Shown here: positions 38,124-49,727 of the stretch, one piece after another
Layout of the letters: every line of letters begins with the position of its first letter
Position numbering within the stretch: position 1 is the first letter of the stretch
Assembly (NCBI GenBank): GCA_039707465.1
Contig: CM077644.1
Location: forward strand, 221,024,962 to 221,088,961
DNA from: Rhabdophis nuchalis
Taxonomy: Eukaryota > Chordata > Lepidosauria > Squamata > Natricidae
Direction of reading: 5' to 3'
DNA: 64,000 nt
The notes under the pieces: model-generated
Databases searched by the model: none
Seen by the model: the letters and a program-made list of their open reading frames with translations, nothing else
Told to the model about the DNA's origin: nothing
Made by a program: the position numbers and the translations under genes

Positions 38124-38870
38124 AGCGGTCTATCTTGATCTGTACCAGTCGGGTTTCAGGCCTGGGTACAGCACAGAAACGGCATTGGTCGCATTGGTCA
38201 ATGATCTCTGGGGGGCTCAAGACAGGGGTTGCTCCTCTGTCCTGGTCCTATTAGACCTCTCAGCGGCTTTTGATACCATCGACCATGGTATCATGCTGCG
38301 GTGGTTGGAGGGATTAGGGGTGGGGGGCACTGTACTTCAGTGGTTCTCCTCCTTACTCTCTCTCCGTTCGCAGTTTGTGTTGACGGGGGGGGGGCAGAGT
38401 TCGTCCTCAAGGTGCCTCACTTGTGGAGAGCCCCAGGGATCGGTCCTCTCGCCCCTTGTGTTCAACATTTATGTGAAGCCGCTGGGCGAGATCATCCAGG
38501 GTTTTGGGGTAAAGTTCCATCAGTACGCTGATGACACGCAGCTGTACATTTCGTCCCCAGACCACCCCAATGTTGCCCTTGATGTGATGTCCCAGTGCCT
38601 GGAGGCCATGCGGATCTGGATGGGGAGGAACAGGCTCAGGCTTAACCCCTTCAAGACCGAGTGGCTATGGTTCCCGGCATCCCATTACAGTCATCTGGTT
38701 CCATCGCTGGCTATGGGGGGTGAGACTTTAGCCCCCACAGGAAGGGTTCGCAACTTGGGTGTCCTCCTGGATGCACAGCTGTCCTTGGAAGATCATATGA
38801 CGGCTGTCGCCAGGGGGGCTTTTTATCAGGTTCTCCTGATTTACCAGTTGCATCCCTTCCTAGATCGGGA

Positions 38871-38998
<128 letters not shown>

Positions 38999-39242
38999 GA
39001 CTTTTATACCGCCCCCTCTCCAGGTAGGACTCGGGGCGGTGCACAGCAGATAAAAATACAAATAATACATACACCTGAATAAATACATTCATACCACCAA
39101 AACCAAATTAAATTAAGAACTGTGCTAAAAATTTAAGACACTACTACCCTATAAAATTAATTACTAAAATCGACGTCTAAAGTCTAAACCAGGCCGGCCA
39201 GGTGGAAAAAATATGTCTTGAGCTCCCGGCGGAAGAGGCGGG
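38999..39242 (-). mobile_element. Antisense L2 3' fragment inside an L2
   Basis: GACTTTTATACCGCCCCCTC with GGGGCGGTGCACAG is the complement of an L2 3' UTR. Minus-strand coding remains only for the last residues (LPPGAQDIFFPPGRPGL-like) up to 39242. It has about 240 bp of 3' end plus the TTTA tail. Confidence 0.85.
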
Positions 39243-39983
39243 TGTGCCCTACGCACAGTCACTCGTGCCCTCGTCTCTTCCCCTCTGGACTACTGCAATG
39301 CTCTCTACATGGGGCTCCCCTTGAAGAGCATCCGGAGGCTTCAACTGGTCCAGAATGCGGCCACATGGGTAATTATGGGGGCAACGCGACGCTCCCATGT
39401 AACACCCCTCCTGCACAAATTGCACTGACTTCCGGTGGTTTTCCGGGTGCAATTCAAGGTGTTGATTACCATCTTTAAAGCGCTCCATGGCTTAGGACCT
39501 GGGTACCTACGAGATCGCCTTCTACCACCGAGAGCCTCCCACCGACCCGTACACTCCCATAGAGAGGGTCTCCTCATGATGCCGTCGGCTAGACAATGTC
39601 GACTGGCGACACCCAGGGGGAAAGCCTTCTCCGTGGGAGCACCTGCTCTCTGGAACGAATTGCCCCCGGAATTAAGAACTAGCCCTGACTTACGCACCTT
39701 CCGCCGCAGTCTCAAAACCTTTCTCTTTTAACAAGCCTGGCTGGCATAAAGCATGTTTTTTAAATTTAAATTTTAAATTTTTAAATTTAAATTTTTATTA
39801 TTTTAATTAGGGTTAGTTTGGTTTTTTTCCACATTTTGGCCAATATTTTAATGATGTTTTTAATTATGCCTTTTAATAGCTGTTTCTAACTTTTATATAT
39901 TTGTTTTTTTATTTTGGCTGTACACCGCCCTGAGTCCTTCGGGAGTAGGGCGGTATAAAAAACCAATAAACCTAAACCTAAAC

Positions 39984-40417
39984 AAGATACCTAGATCTTA
40001 ACACCTCTTAATAGTCTTATGGATCACATCAAACTAGCCTCAGTATTTTCTGATCTACTATAGAAATTGATATGCCTAAACTTGTAATTTAGATGTTTTA
40101 ATCATAAGTGTATTAGAACAAAGCTGAATAGAAATGTTACAATAATAAAGCAAGATGACATGAAGTGTCCATTTTTAATTGTTTCTAAAGTCTTCATTCT
40201 ATCAGTTTATTGTAAAAATTGCAATAATATTAGCATTAATGGAAGACTGGAGTGAGTCAACTTCACTACATCTATCACAACCAATTTTTTTAGAAGGCTG
40301 CTGAACCTGCTTATAGCCTAAGAGATAAAGGATGATTGCCCAAAGTTTAGAGTGGACTTTCATCAGTGTATTAAAGTACTCTGTATCTTCCTTGTAATAA
40401 TATCAAATAAACTATAG
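39984..40417. other. Unannotated sequence
   Basis: Nothing was recognised. Confidence 0.4.
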
Positions 40418-40670
40418 CTGGATAGTTTGGTCCAAGTGGTTAAGGCATCAGGTTAGAAGCTGGGTGAACAGGAATTTTATCCTACCTTAGACAAGAAGTC
40501 AGCTGGGTGACTTTAGATCAATTGCGCTCTCGCTCTCTCTATCCCTCCCCCCTCCCTCCCCCCTCTCTCTCTTCCCTAGGAAGAAGACAAAGATGAACAC
40601 TTCTAAAATCTTGCCAAGAAAGGAATAATCCAGGCAGTTGTCAACAATCAGCACTGACTTGAAGGTATAC
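40418..40670 (+). mobile_element. tRNA-derived SINE with RTE-like tail
   Basis: The head GGTCCAAGTGGTTAAGGC then ATCAGGTTAGAAGC resembles a tRNA A-box arm. A B-box-like GGAATTTTATCC follows about 40 bp on. The body has GCTGGGTGACTTTAG, and the 3' part ATCTTGCCAAGAAAG and CAATCAGCACTGACTTGAAG resembles BovB-mobilised squamate SINEs. A CT-rich tract (40522-40573) separates the two halves. Confidence 0.7.
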
Positions 40671-41895
40671 TCACGCACACACGTGTACACACACACAGAG
40701 AACAATTTCCCACTATTTGATTGCAGAATTGAGCTCAGTGCGGCCAAATAAACTGTGTTGCCTGATAAGCAGCTAGTTCTGATATGTTTCTGCCGTTAAA
40801 ATCTCAAGTTTAGTATAGCAAATTGGCAATATGGCAAGTTGGAGTCGAACTTCTTATGGTACAAAATGTGTCAGTTGTATTTAGAAAAGTCATCTATAAT
40901 TGTCCATAATGCTAGAAATGGTATAAGACCCGATCAGGGTTGCACTATATTAATTGAACTGTGCTAATCTTCAATTTGGAAATTTAATTCAAGTCCAGTT
41001 CAGCTGAATCTCCATTATCAAGTTGAATTCCTAGATAAAAACAGAAGTCAAACTGAATAGTCAATTTGGATGGCTCAGAATCAGTTTAGTAAATCAAAAT
41101 GAATCACTTTTCTTTATTGGTTTAAATTGTAATGGCAGTGAGATCAGCTAAGTGTTCCAATCTAAATGGAGTCAAACCATGCATACAAAATATTAATAAG
41201 TACATTTGTGGATTATATTGATAATTACAATGGAAGAATTGTTTTTATATGTTAGCACACCTTTACTTAAAATGCATTAGTTTTTGAAGAAATTGGAAAA
41301 TATATACACAATCTTTGGTAATGTTAGCATCTACAGATGTAAAACTAATTTGTTTCTAAATGTTATTAGTTTTTATTAGATCTAACAAAATATTGGAAAA
41401 CTAAAGTACATATTTGTATCAGTTGTGCTTAAAAGTATAGATGAATAAATTATATGACTGAAAATCCTAGAAATATTTGAAAAAAATATTTAATTAAAGA
41501 TTGTTTTAGATAGATTTGACCACCATTATTTTTAAGCTACATCAATAAATTAATTTCTGAAAAATTATCTCCATCTACATAAATGTATTTTTGGTTAGAA
41601 ACTTGAATTTTTGTTTTCATTTTAAACTTACAAATGAACCTATGCTGGTGCATAAGTGTTTTTGTGTTAATTTTTCAGATTGGATGATGATAGTGTAGTT
41701 TGATATTTTCAGTATTCGACACTTGCAAAAATTGTATAGGATCACTGTTGTTCATTATGTGGGACTTTTGAGGCATGTTCAAATGTTGCAATAGGCAGAG
41801 ATTTAAAAGTGTGTCTTTCTTGTTGAATAGCTTCTCAACATTTGTAAGAACAGTAAATTATTGTTGTAAAAGGGGATTAATGATAGAGAACATGG
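40671..41895. other. Unannotated AT-rich sequence
   Basis: A short AC-rich run lies at 40675-40700. Nothing else was recognised. Confidence 0.4.
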
Positions 41896-41903
41896 TAATA
41901 GAG

Positions 41904-42302
41904 TTGTGATGTCAAACCTATGGCACACATGCCACTGGTGGCGTGCAAAGCCCTCCCTATGGGCATGCAAGCTGTTGCCCCAGTTCAGCTCTGCTGCACA
42001 TGTACACATGCCTCCCATTGGCCAGCTAGTCATCAGGTCTCTCCTTCACATGCACAGGGGGCATGTGGAGCGGCCATGCGTGCATGTGGGGGGGAAATGC
42101 GGGAGGCGTGCATGCATGTAGGGGGGCACATGCAGAGGCCATGGAATGTGCAGTGGCATGCATACATGCGTGGGGCTGTGCGCATGCGGGAGCCGTACTT
42201 GCATGCACAGGGGCAGGTCACGTGGGGGAGTGTGTGTACATTGCATTTTGGGAGGTTGGGTGCTCTTTGGGCACTTGGTTCAGAAAAAGTTAACCACGAC
42301 TG
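41904..42302. mobile_element. hAT-type MITE, family B
   Basis: Starts TTGTGATGTCAAACCTATGG and ends TTAACCACGACTG. Flanks TAATAGAG (41896-41903) and TCATAGAG (42303-42310) agree at 7 of 8 bases with central TA. The interior is GC-rich, TGCATGCA-rich and non-coding despite a 159-codon frame. Confidence 0.8.
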
Positions 42303-42310
42303 TCATAGAG

Positions 42311-42969
42311 GAATACTGGCATTATTGTGTGATCTTTACGGTTTCCCCATGCGATGCTCTGAATTTTGGAATGTTGAGAGTAAGGTGTTTGATACATGAC
42401 ACGCTAAGTTGTCAACTAAGATGGAACACATAATCCTGGCTTCCTGTCTCATAAGAAGTTTTCAACCAGAAAGTTTTTAAGATGATTAAAAGCTGCAGAT
42501 TAGGCTAGTTTAGTTTCTTAGTGCATTTTCCCTCGTGTTTATTCTTCCATTGCATATTTAGTAAGTTTTTTACATATTAAAATATATTGGTTCTGGACAA
42601 GTATCCAAATGTAAGCTTTGGATCTAAAGCTTCTAAAATTTTACATTCATCATTTTTAACTTGGATGCTTTAGCTAAATTTGTACATGTGAATAATATAC
42701 TACAACTGGCAATGTTTTTTTCAAAGTATGCAAGCAAAAAATAAAAAATTGATTTAAAAAAATAAAAATAAAAATGTGAAAAATAAAAAATTGATTTAAA
42801 AAAAACCCCAAATAAACTAAAAATGTGAAACTCCTAATAGCAAGTTACAATGGTCCCACTCTTGAGATTGCATAATCTTATTTGAAAACATCTCATTATT
42901 ATATCTTGAATCCAGAAATTTCATGAAATGTCAACATTTTGCCCCCAAATCTTGTGAAATTTCATATCA
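42311..42969. other. Unannotated AT-rich sequence
   Basis: Includes two similar AAAAATTGATTTAAAA blocks at 42745 and 42787. Nothing else was recognised. Confidence 0.45.
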
Positions 42970-43262
42970 GAAAAGATTGGCAGCTTGGTATTTGATCCTT
43001 CTTCTTGTGCCATATCCACCATCGGAGCTTGGCGATCATGTCGGCAATCCTATTTTTGTCAACAGCCGCACGAAAAAGTGCTACCGAGCTTTGTCCAAAT
43101 CAGTCCCTTAGATTTTGAAACCACGATGTTCTTCTTCTGCCTGGACCTAGTTTGCCTTCAATTTTTCCCTGGAGGATTAAATGAAGGATGCTATATTTTT
43201 CTGGGTGTCGCATCATATGTCCAAAATACTCTAACAGTGATTCTGGTATTCGATGATCTCAT
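42970..43262 (-). mobile_element. RTE-type LINE remnant distinct from BovB
   Basis: Read on the minus strand from about 43240: LEYFGHMMRHPEKYSILHLI, then LQGKIEGKLGPGRRRTSW, FQNLRD, one TGA stop, then FRAAVDKNRIADMIAKLRWW and an AAGAAGAAG end. EYFGHMMR...GKIEGKRGPGRR is the C-terminal signature of craniate and invertebrate RTE-type endonuclease/reverse transcriptases. It differs from the BovB wording at 31085. Only one in-frame stop over about 90 codons suggests modest age. Confidence 0.8.
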
Positions 43263-44297
43263 TAAATAGTGACCATTTTAATGGAATATTTGCTTGGAAT
43301 AGAATAGAATGCCTGCTTGCCCTAACAATATAAAGGGGACATTATGGAACAGACAAAAAGCCACTAGTAATGGATTTCATTTGGATTTCCATTTTTAATA
43401 ACGTTGGTCTGCTTCACCTAACAATTCAATTACTAAGATTACATAAGTTAAGTATTTCCACTACTGTGTTACTAAAAGGTTCTGGACCAATATTTAAAAT
43501 TAATTAATCCTTGTTGGAACATACAAGTATGAGTAAATATCCAAAACATCACATCCAGAGCCTAAGATAAAACTAGAAGATTAAAAAGTGGGAATGCAAA
43601 TATTGCCTAATACAAGTCACACTTGTACCATATAATTTAAAGTGAGGAGTGGGGAGTTATAATATCTTTTTTCTGCTGATTTTTCTTCCTATTTAAATTA
43701 TATAGTGTGTACCACACAAGCCAGGGTATAATATAGTTAATCTTGGTTATTGTATTCTTCAAGCATGCCACAAAAAAATGAAACAGGAGTATAATCAGGT
43801 TGCAAATGTAATAGGAAAGGATTGTTCCAACCAGCTATTTTCTTCTGAAGAGAATATTGGTTTAAGTATCTGCTAATTTGCAGCTCTCCCACAGGAAGAG
43901 CACAATAGTGCAAGGGGAAAGAGGCCACTCTGCCTCAAACCTCCGGCTGCTACCATATTCTTGCTTCCTTGGGGTTTTCTTTTGGTATGTATTAAAATAT
44001 GTCCAATTTCTGAAGTCTTGCAAAATGCAGATATTAGCCCAATGAATCATGGTCAGACAAATACAGAAGGAAAATGCAGGATGTCAACTTGAATTTGCCT
44101 TGCCAAAAAAAAACTTCAAAACCACACATAGCCATTTTTAAAAAATAAATAAGAGGGATGACATAGGTTTTTTTAAAATAGGTTCTCTGAATATTCTAAT
44201 ATGCAAGGTCATTTTCTTAGCAGTCATGGGACGGTCGAGTGGTACATTTCTAAATTTTTGAAGGGGCAGCATTCAAATAATAAGCTGGGATGGGAGA
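43263..44297. other. Unannotated sequence
   Basis: Nothing was recognised. Confidence 0.4.
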
Positions 44298-44535
44298 GGA
44301 CAACAGAATAATACAGCTGGAAGGGATCATGGAGGTTTTCTAGTAAAAACCCCTGCTCAAGCAGAACACCCTGCCATTTCAGAAAACTGATTGTCCAATC
44401 TCTTCTTAAAAACTTCCAGTGATGAAGCAGCCACAACTTCTGGAGGCAAGCTGTTCCACTGGTTAATTGGTTAATCCATTGCTTCTTGTTATGCTTTGGA
44501 AGATAGATTGAACCCTTCTTCCTTTATGTTTAAAA
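44298..44535 (-). mobile_element. CR1 LINE 3' fragment
   Basis: Starts AGAATAATACAGCTGGAAGG, a diverged CR1 3' end, then CACAACTTCTGGAGGCAAGC, which codes on the minus strand for the SLPPEVV region. Includes a duplicated GGTTAATT at 44460. Confidence 0.8.
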
Positions 44536-44611
44536 TAGACAGAAGCTGTATAATTATTTAATGCTCATATAACAATGTAAATATTATTGGATATATTAAT
44601 TATATTTATTA

Positions 44612-45168
44612 CTAGCTGATAACCCAGCGTTGCCCAGGTATTTATAGAATTTGAAGTGTTTGTCTGACAGGGAGCCATAGAGAGGGCCTTTCTTCCCCAT
44701 ACTCCCTGCCCTCTCCTTTTCTCCTCCCATGTACTCCTCTTTCCTGACCTGTCTATGATCCTGGCACGTTGCCCCAAATCCATCAGGCATTTCCCCATTG
44801 ATCCACTGGAGGGGGAACATCACAGCTTTCCAGAGGAAACTGTGAAGGAACTGACATCACCAACAATTGCTGCTCTAGGATGCCATGCTCACGCTCTTTA
44901 ATGGCCCAGGGTCTCCCTTCTACCTCCCATGACATCACAAACAATTGCCACCCTAGGATATCATGCTTGCTCTCCATAACAGGCCAGGTGTTCCAGAGTT
45001 ATGCTGGAACACACACACACACACACACACATCAGGGGTGTCTTACCCCACCCTCCAGGAGTTGTTTCCAGAAGGTAAGTCATATGTGTACCAAGTTTGG
45101 TTGAAATTGTTCAAAGCATTCCTGAGTTATGCTGGAACATACCTACAGCCATTTACACAAACACACAT

Positions 45169-45210
<42 letters not shown>
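44612..45210 (-). mobile_element. Helitron-like element, second copy
   Basis: On the minus strand it ends GGGCAACGCTGGGTTATCAG followed by CTAG and T. ACCTGG/CTGGGT forms a stem around a GCAACG loop, with T-G wobbles at decayed CpG sites. Interior blocks with GCTGGAACA and ACCAAGTTTGGTTGAAATTG (plus strand) match the 12142 copy, and one is duplicated within the element. AC microsatellites lie at 45009-45032 and 45172-45206. The 5' end is not resolved. Confidence 0.55.
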
Positions 45211-45609
45211 ATTATTATTTATTCTTATTATTTCATATTTTCTAATATTTTTTATTTTTCCCATTCTTTGGACACCACTGATTTCAATCAGATTCTTACA
45301 ATTAAATTTCTGCAGTAGTATAAAGTTAATATCAGCTATTGGTGCTCAATCCTTCTTTCATTATGGAATTTACAGTTGGGATCTGAGAGTGAGGAAAGAC
45401 CCCTTCTCTCCTAGAAGAATGAAATATTTTGAGAAATATTAAAAAGGAAGAATATTATATTTCCCTAAAGGAGGAATGGAGAAACCTGCTCTTGGAGACA
45501 GCTCTGACCTTTCTTAATAGCCCATGGCAGATATTTTTTGCCCATTAAGAAAGACTGGCCCATCCTATCTACAAAACAAAAGACCTTCAACTCCAGGTTG
45601 ATGAGATTA
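45211..45609. other. Unannotated sequence
   Basis: Nothing was recognised. Confidence 0.35.
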
Positions 45610-45990
45610 AGACATGGCCCTCCAGGACATAATAGGATTAATCCACTAACAGCAGAGCTCACTACATTGCACAATTTCTAAGGACATTGCATCAGAGCCA
45701 AACTTCAACCAAACCTCAGAACTCAGACAAGCCACAGAGCTAGCTATGACCCCTACAACAGCCAATAGAATATATGTTCTTGCACAGGAATAGGAATTTC
45801 AAGTGCAAAGCCCAAGAGAAGGTATAAATACCCTTCATTCTCAACTCCATGTGGTCAGCTACCCAGAACCCATGTAGTTCTGCTTCATCATTAAACCATC
45901 TTTCCAATCAGCTTCCATGTGTTCAGTGTCTTTCTCCCAGCTTGGAACTGAACCAGATGGCTATTTCTCCTAACAATTGCATGGAATATA
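45610..45990 (+). mobile_element. LTR-like sequence with promoter signals
   Basis: In order: GCCAATAG (CCAAT box, 45761), GGTATAAATA (TATA box, 45821), ATTAAA (polyadenylation signal, 45890), then a possible end CTCCTAACA near 45980. The order and spacing fit U3-R-U5. No TG start with matching 5-bp duplication was found, so this is a candidate only. Confidence 0.45.
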
Positions 45991-46079
45991 TTTTCAAGTA
46001 TTGGTTGGCTCAACCGGGCTATTGCTCCCTCCTTGGCTAATGAGGCAGAGGATGGTGGTGGTGGTGGTGATGAATAGCT

Positions 46080-46114
46080 GCTGCAAGAAGATTGCACAGC
46101 AATCTTCTTGCAGC
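46080..46114. repeat. Perfect 16-bp-arm palindrome
   Basis: GCTGCAAGAAGATTGC (46080-46095), spacer ACA, GCAATCTTCTTGCAGC (46099-46114). No base mismatches. Followed directly by two 27-bp tandem copies (46114-46140 and 46141-46167) differing at one base. Confidence 0.9.
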
Positions 46115-46231
46115 TACAAGCAATAGCATGAGAAAGTAGGCTACAAGTAATAGCATGAGAAAGTAGGAACAATGGTGCCTTGAAATAGCTACAAGAAATA
46201 ACATTTGCCAGCAAGCAAGTACTGGTGGGTC

Positions 46232-46580
46232 CAAAATATTAGCAAAGTGATAGAAAACAAAGACATTAAAGTACTCCAGGACTGTAACATTCGAACAGAC
46301 AAACTATCCAAACTTAATAACTATTGATAAAAAAGAGAATAAAATATGTGTTGCAGTACCTGAAGATAACAGAGAAAGAACTGGAAAAAAATAACAAAAT
46401 ACAACATTCTGCAAATACAATAGAATGATGGTAGCAAAAGAAAACAAGGATAGTACCAATTATAACAAGTGTTTGGGAGCACTCCTTTGGCAAGGACAAG
46501 ATCACCATTAGTCAACTGCAAAAGGCAGCTTTGCTTGGAATATCTTACATTGACAATATCTTTATCACCCTCAAACAATA
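46232..46580 (+). mobile_element. R4-like LINE C-terminal remnant
   Basis: Frames give SKVIENKDIKVLQDCNIRTD, then IDKKENKICVAVPEDN, KKTRIVPIITSVWEHS and ITISQLQKAALLGISY. This block order (VIEN..IKVLWDF.IQTD, RPDIVV.D...C.IIDVAVP, K.TTVIPIVIGALG, LQK.ALLG) is the restriction-like endonuclease end of R4/Dong/R2-type elements. The RPD part of the PD-(D/E)XK nuclease core is deleted between the first two blocks. R4 elements are known from Anolis. Assignment by motif only. Confidence 0.65.
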
Positions 46581-46704
46581 ACATACAGGTCTGTATGAAG
46601 GACCTGATAGGCAGAAAGAATGCCACACCCAGTTTAAATATATGACTGACTCTGCAACTAATAAAATTAATAACAATTTAGTAACTCTAAATGTTAGCTG
46701 ATTC

Positions 46705-46870
46705 CAGTGGTGGGATTCAGCCAGTTTGCACCACTTGTGCAAATCACTTCTGTACCACTTGTGCAAAAGTTAACTGGTTGTTAACTTTCTGAGCAGTTTG
46801 GTGAACTGGTTGTTGGAAGAAATCATTAGGGATGAGAACTGGTTGTTAAATTATTTGAATCCCACCACTA
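46705..46870. mobile_element. Short hAT-type MITE, family C
   Basis: Ends CAGTGGTGGGATTCAG and TGAATCCCACCACTA. Flanks GCTGATTC and CCTGACTC agree at 6 of 8 bases. 166 bp, with a direct repeat of CCACTTGTGCAAA inside. Confidence 0.8.
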
Positions 46871-48722
46871 CCTGACTCCTAACACCTCTGGGCAGTTTAC
46901 CATGGTTAAAAGCATTTAAGTACAAAAATCAATACAACAAATAAAATAAATGAAATGAAATGAAATAAAATAAAATAAAATAAAATCCCCAATCCAAGCA
47001 GAACAATGGCAAAAGAAACAAAGTGGTGGGTAATATAATGAAATATTATTGGTATATTAGTATAATGTATGCTAGGTCCTATTTGGGCAAAGTGGTAACG
47101 ATTCTTTATTTCCAGTACAATCATACGCTAAAGCCACTAATCAGAAGATCTAACTAGGTTCATGACTGCCCACCTGAATTAAATGAAAACAAGATCGTCA
47201 TGTTGGTATTGAACTGGGACCAGCAAGATCCAGGTTGAAGTCTCTGTGCCTCAGCAGGTTACATCAACCAAACTTAATAAATAGAAACCCTACTACTGCA
47301 GTTTGCAAACCCTAATTCGTAATGAAGCCTATTGCTTGAACATAGTAAATTACCAAATAGATATATGATGCAGCTTATAATATCAATGGGTTTAGCAAAT
47401 GAATGTAACAATGGCCAAATAATTTTCAAATGTTGAAAAATATTCTGAATAATCAATTCGATCCTAATAATAAATTTAATACTGAATTACCTGTATGCAG
47501 AATTTGCCTGATTTGTTTCTAAATACTACCAACAAGAGTTGTTTTAGTATCTCTGAGGCTTAAAAAAAGAATTTTCATAGCCCAAGATTTCATGGAGGCA
47601 ACTTTTTATAAGGAGACAATGAAATCATTGAAAAAAATACATTTATTGGGACTGTTAATCATATATGCTATTTAATACCACCCAGAACAGGGCAAAGTTT
47701 AAGATGACTCGCATTATGTCCTCCTTATAGTTAAGAGGACTGTCTATATGTTTTTTTAATATGATTCTTAGATTCATATTCATAGGAAAAGCAAAATCTC
47801 CTTCTCCCCTTCTTGAATGCAATTGTGTTTTCTGTAACAAGGTCAACTGTTAGCAGAGCAATGTGTCACTTTGTTTGGCTGCCAAGTTTTAATTGAAACA
47901 TTGTGATAAATGTCACTGGAAGGTCAGATGCTATTTTCTGGTTAAGGAGAGGTCAAGCTGCTCTCTTAAAGAACCACTCTTGGTTTTTATGGTGTCCAGT
48001 GATTTGTTCATGGAGGTTGATTTACCACAGATCTGACCCACTTACTCTAAGCTGACCTCCTCCAAAATTGTCAAGACAAGGGCTCAACCCTTAGCCACCA
48101 GTTGCAAAAGTCTATTTTATCAAACCAGGCTTCATTTTATTAGTGCAAAAATAGGTCTTACCAAATCAATAGAACAGGAAGCTTTCACTTTATTGCTTCA
48201 GAAGAGAGAGTCTAAAGGTTATTTGATATAAACAGAGGCCGGCAAATAACAAAAACAGAGACAAGTCAATGAAAATTCAGGACCAATAATTTCAGCTGTG
48301 GTTCAGGGGGAAAAAAGGTATTTATTTCTTTCCTTTGAAATGCTTAATTAAATTACCTAGTTGTCCTGGGAAATACAGAAGGGCAAACTTTTATAGTCTT
48401 CTGAGACAAAGGGGGGAAAAATAATGATGCCGACTCACAACTTTCTGGATTTAGAGCACATGCTTACATAGGTCCTCACAGAAGTATAAATTAAATAATG
48501 CTGATAAGCATGTGATATAGTTAATCAATTCATGTATGGGCCTGAGAAAAAAAATATAAAGGAGAGAAATAATATAATTATAATGCACTGCTACAAGGTG
48601 AAATAATAACAAGACAAAACAATAAATACAAAGAAAAACAATAATATATGAACACCAAATTCGAATTTCCCATGGCAGACTTCAAATTCTTCAAGATGGC
48701 CTCCTCCTTTATTATCCTAGGG
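46871..48722. other. Repeat-poor sequence
   Basis: A TGAAA/TAAAA tract lies at 46940-46986. The 47820-48070 interval looks unique and balanced in composition and is a candidate conserved non-coding element on appearance only. Confidence 0.4.
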
Positions 48723-48976
48723 CAGGTAGTCCTTAACTTATGGCCATTAATTTCATGATTGTTCAAAGTTAAGACGGCACTGAAAAAAGTGACTTATGAC
48801 CTCTGCTCACATTTGCAACAGTCTCATTGTGCCTGTGGTCATATGATCAAAATCCAGGTCCTTGGTAACTGGCATATATTTACAACGATTGCAGCATGTG
48901 GGTGTCACATGATTACCATTTATGACCTTCCCAGGAGGGTTCTAATATACAAAGTAAATGGCACAAGTTGGATTCA

Positions 48977-49090
48977 TTTAAGAAGAGACATTTAAGAAGA
49001 TACAAAAGATTCATTTTAAGAAGAGACTGGATAGCCACTTGTCTGAAACAGTACAGGGTCTCCCTTCCAGCTCTATTCTATTCTAATTCT
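48977..49090 (+). mobile_element. CR1 LINE 3' end, internally deleted
   Basis: AAGAGACTGGATAGCCACTT then GTCTGAAACAGTACAGGGTCTC is the CR1 C-terminus (LD.HLSETVQG-like). About 40 bp normally before CCTTCCAGCTCTATTCTATT are missing. The tail is ATTCT-type. Confidence 0.75.
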
Positions 49091-49170
49091 AACAATTTCA
49101 TGATTTGCTTGATGGCCATGGTGAATTACTTAATGTCCATAGCGGAAAAATATATATCATAAAATTGGGC

Positions 49171-49727
49171 ATAATACAATAGCAGAGTTGGAAGGGACCT
49201 TGTAGGTCATCTAGTCCAACTCCTTGCCTAGGCAGGAAGCCCTATACCATTTCAGACAAATGGTTATCCAACATCTTCTTGAAGACTTCCAGTGTTGGGG
49301 CATTCACAACTTCTGGAGGCAAGCTGTTCCACTGATTAATTGTTCTAACTGTCAGGAAATTTCTCCTCAGGTCTAAGTTGCTTCTCTCCTTGATTAGTTT
49401 CCACCCATTGCATCTTGTTCTGCCCTCAGGTGCTTTGGAGAATAGTTTGACTCCCTCTTCTTTGTGGCAACCCCTGAGATATTGGAACACTGCTATCATG
49501 TCTCCCCTAGTCCTTCTTTCTATTAAACTAGACATACCCAGTTCCTGCAACCGTTCTTCATATGTTTTAGTCTCCAGTCCCCTAATCATCTTTGTTGCTC
49601 TTCTCTGCACTCTTTCTAGAGTCTCCACATCTTTTCTACATCGTGGTGACCAAAACTGAATGCAGTATTCCAAGTGTGGCCTTACCAAGGCATTATAAAG
49701 TGGTATTAACACTTCGTGTGATCTTGA
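49171..49727 (-). mobile_element. CR1 LINE, 5'-truncated, open frame
   Basis: The 3' end ATAATACAATAGCAGAGTTG is at the low coordinate. The minus strand carries a 156-codon open frame (49242-49712): ALVRPHLEYCIQFWSPRCRK, DVETLERVQRRATKM, then TINQWNSLPPEVVNAPTLEV and DNHLSEMV. Nearly identical to the 61846 copy. The endonuclease and YADD region are absent, so it is inactive. Confidence 0.92.

Noticed and set aside
40418..40500. Possible functional tRNA gene
   Set aside because: The tRNA-like arm is degenerate, lacks a closing acceptor stem and is followed by SINE body and tail.
41920..42433. Overlapping frames of up to 159 codons, Cys/His/Met-rich
   Set aside because: They lie in the family B MITE at 41904 and show no family resemblance.
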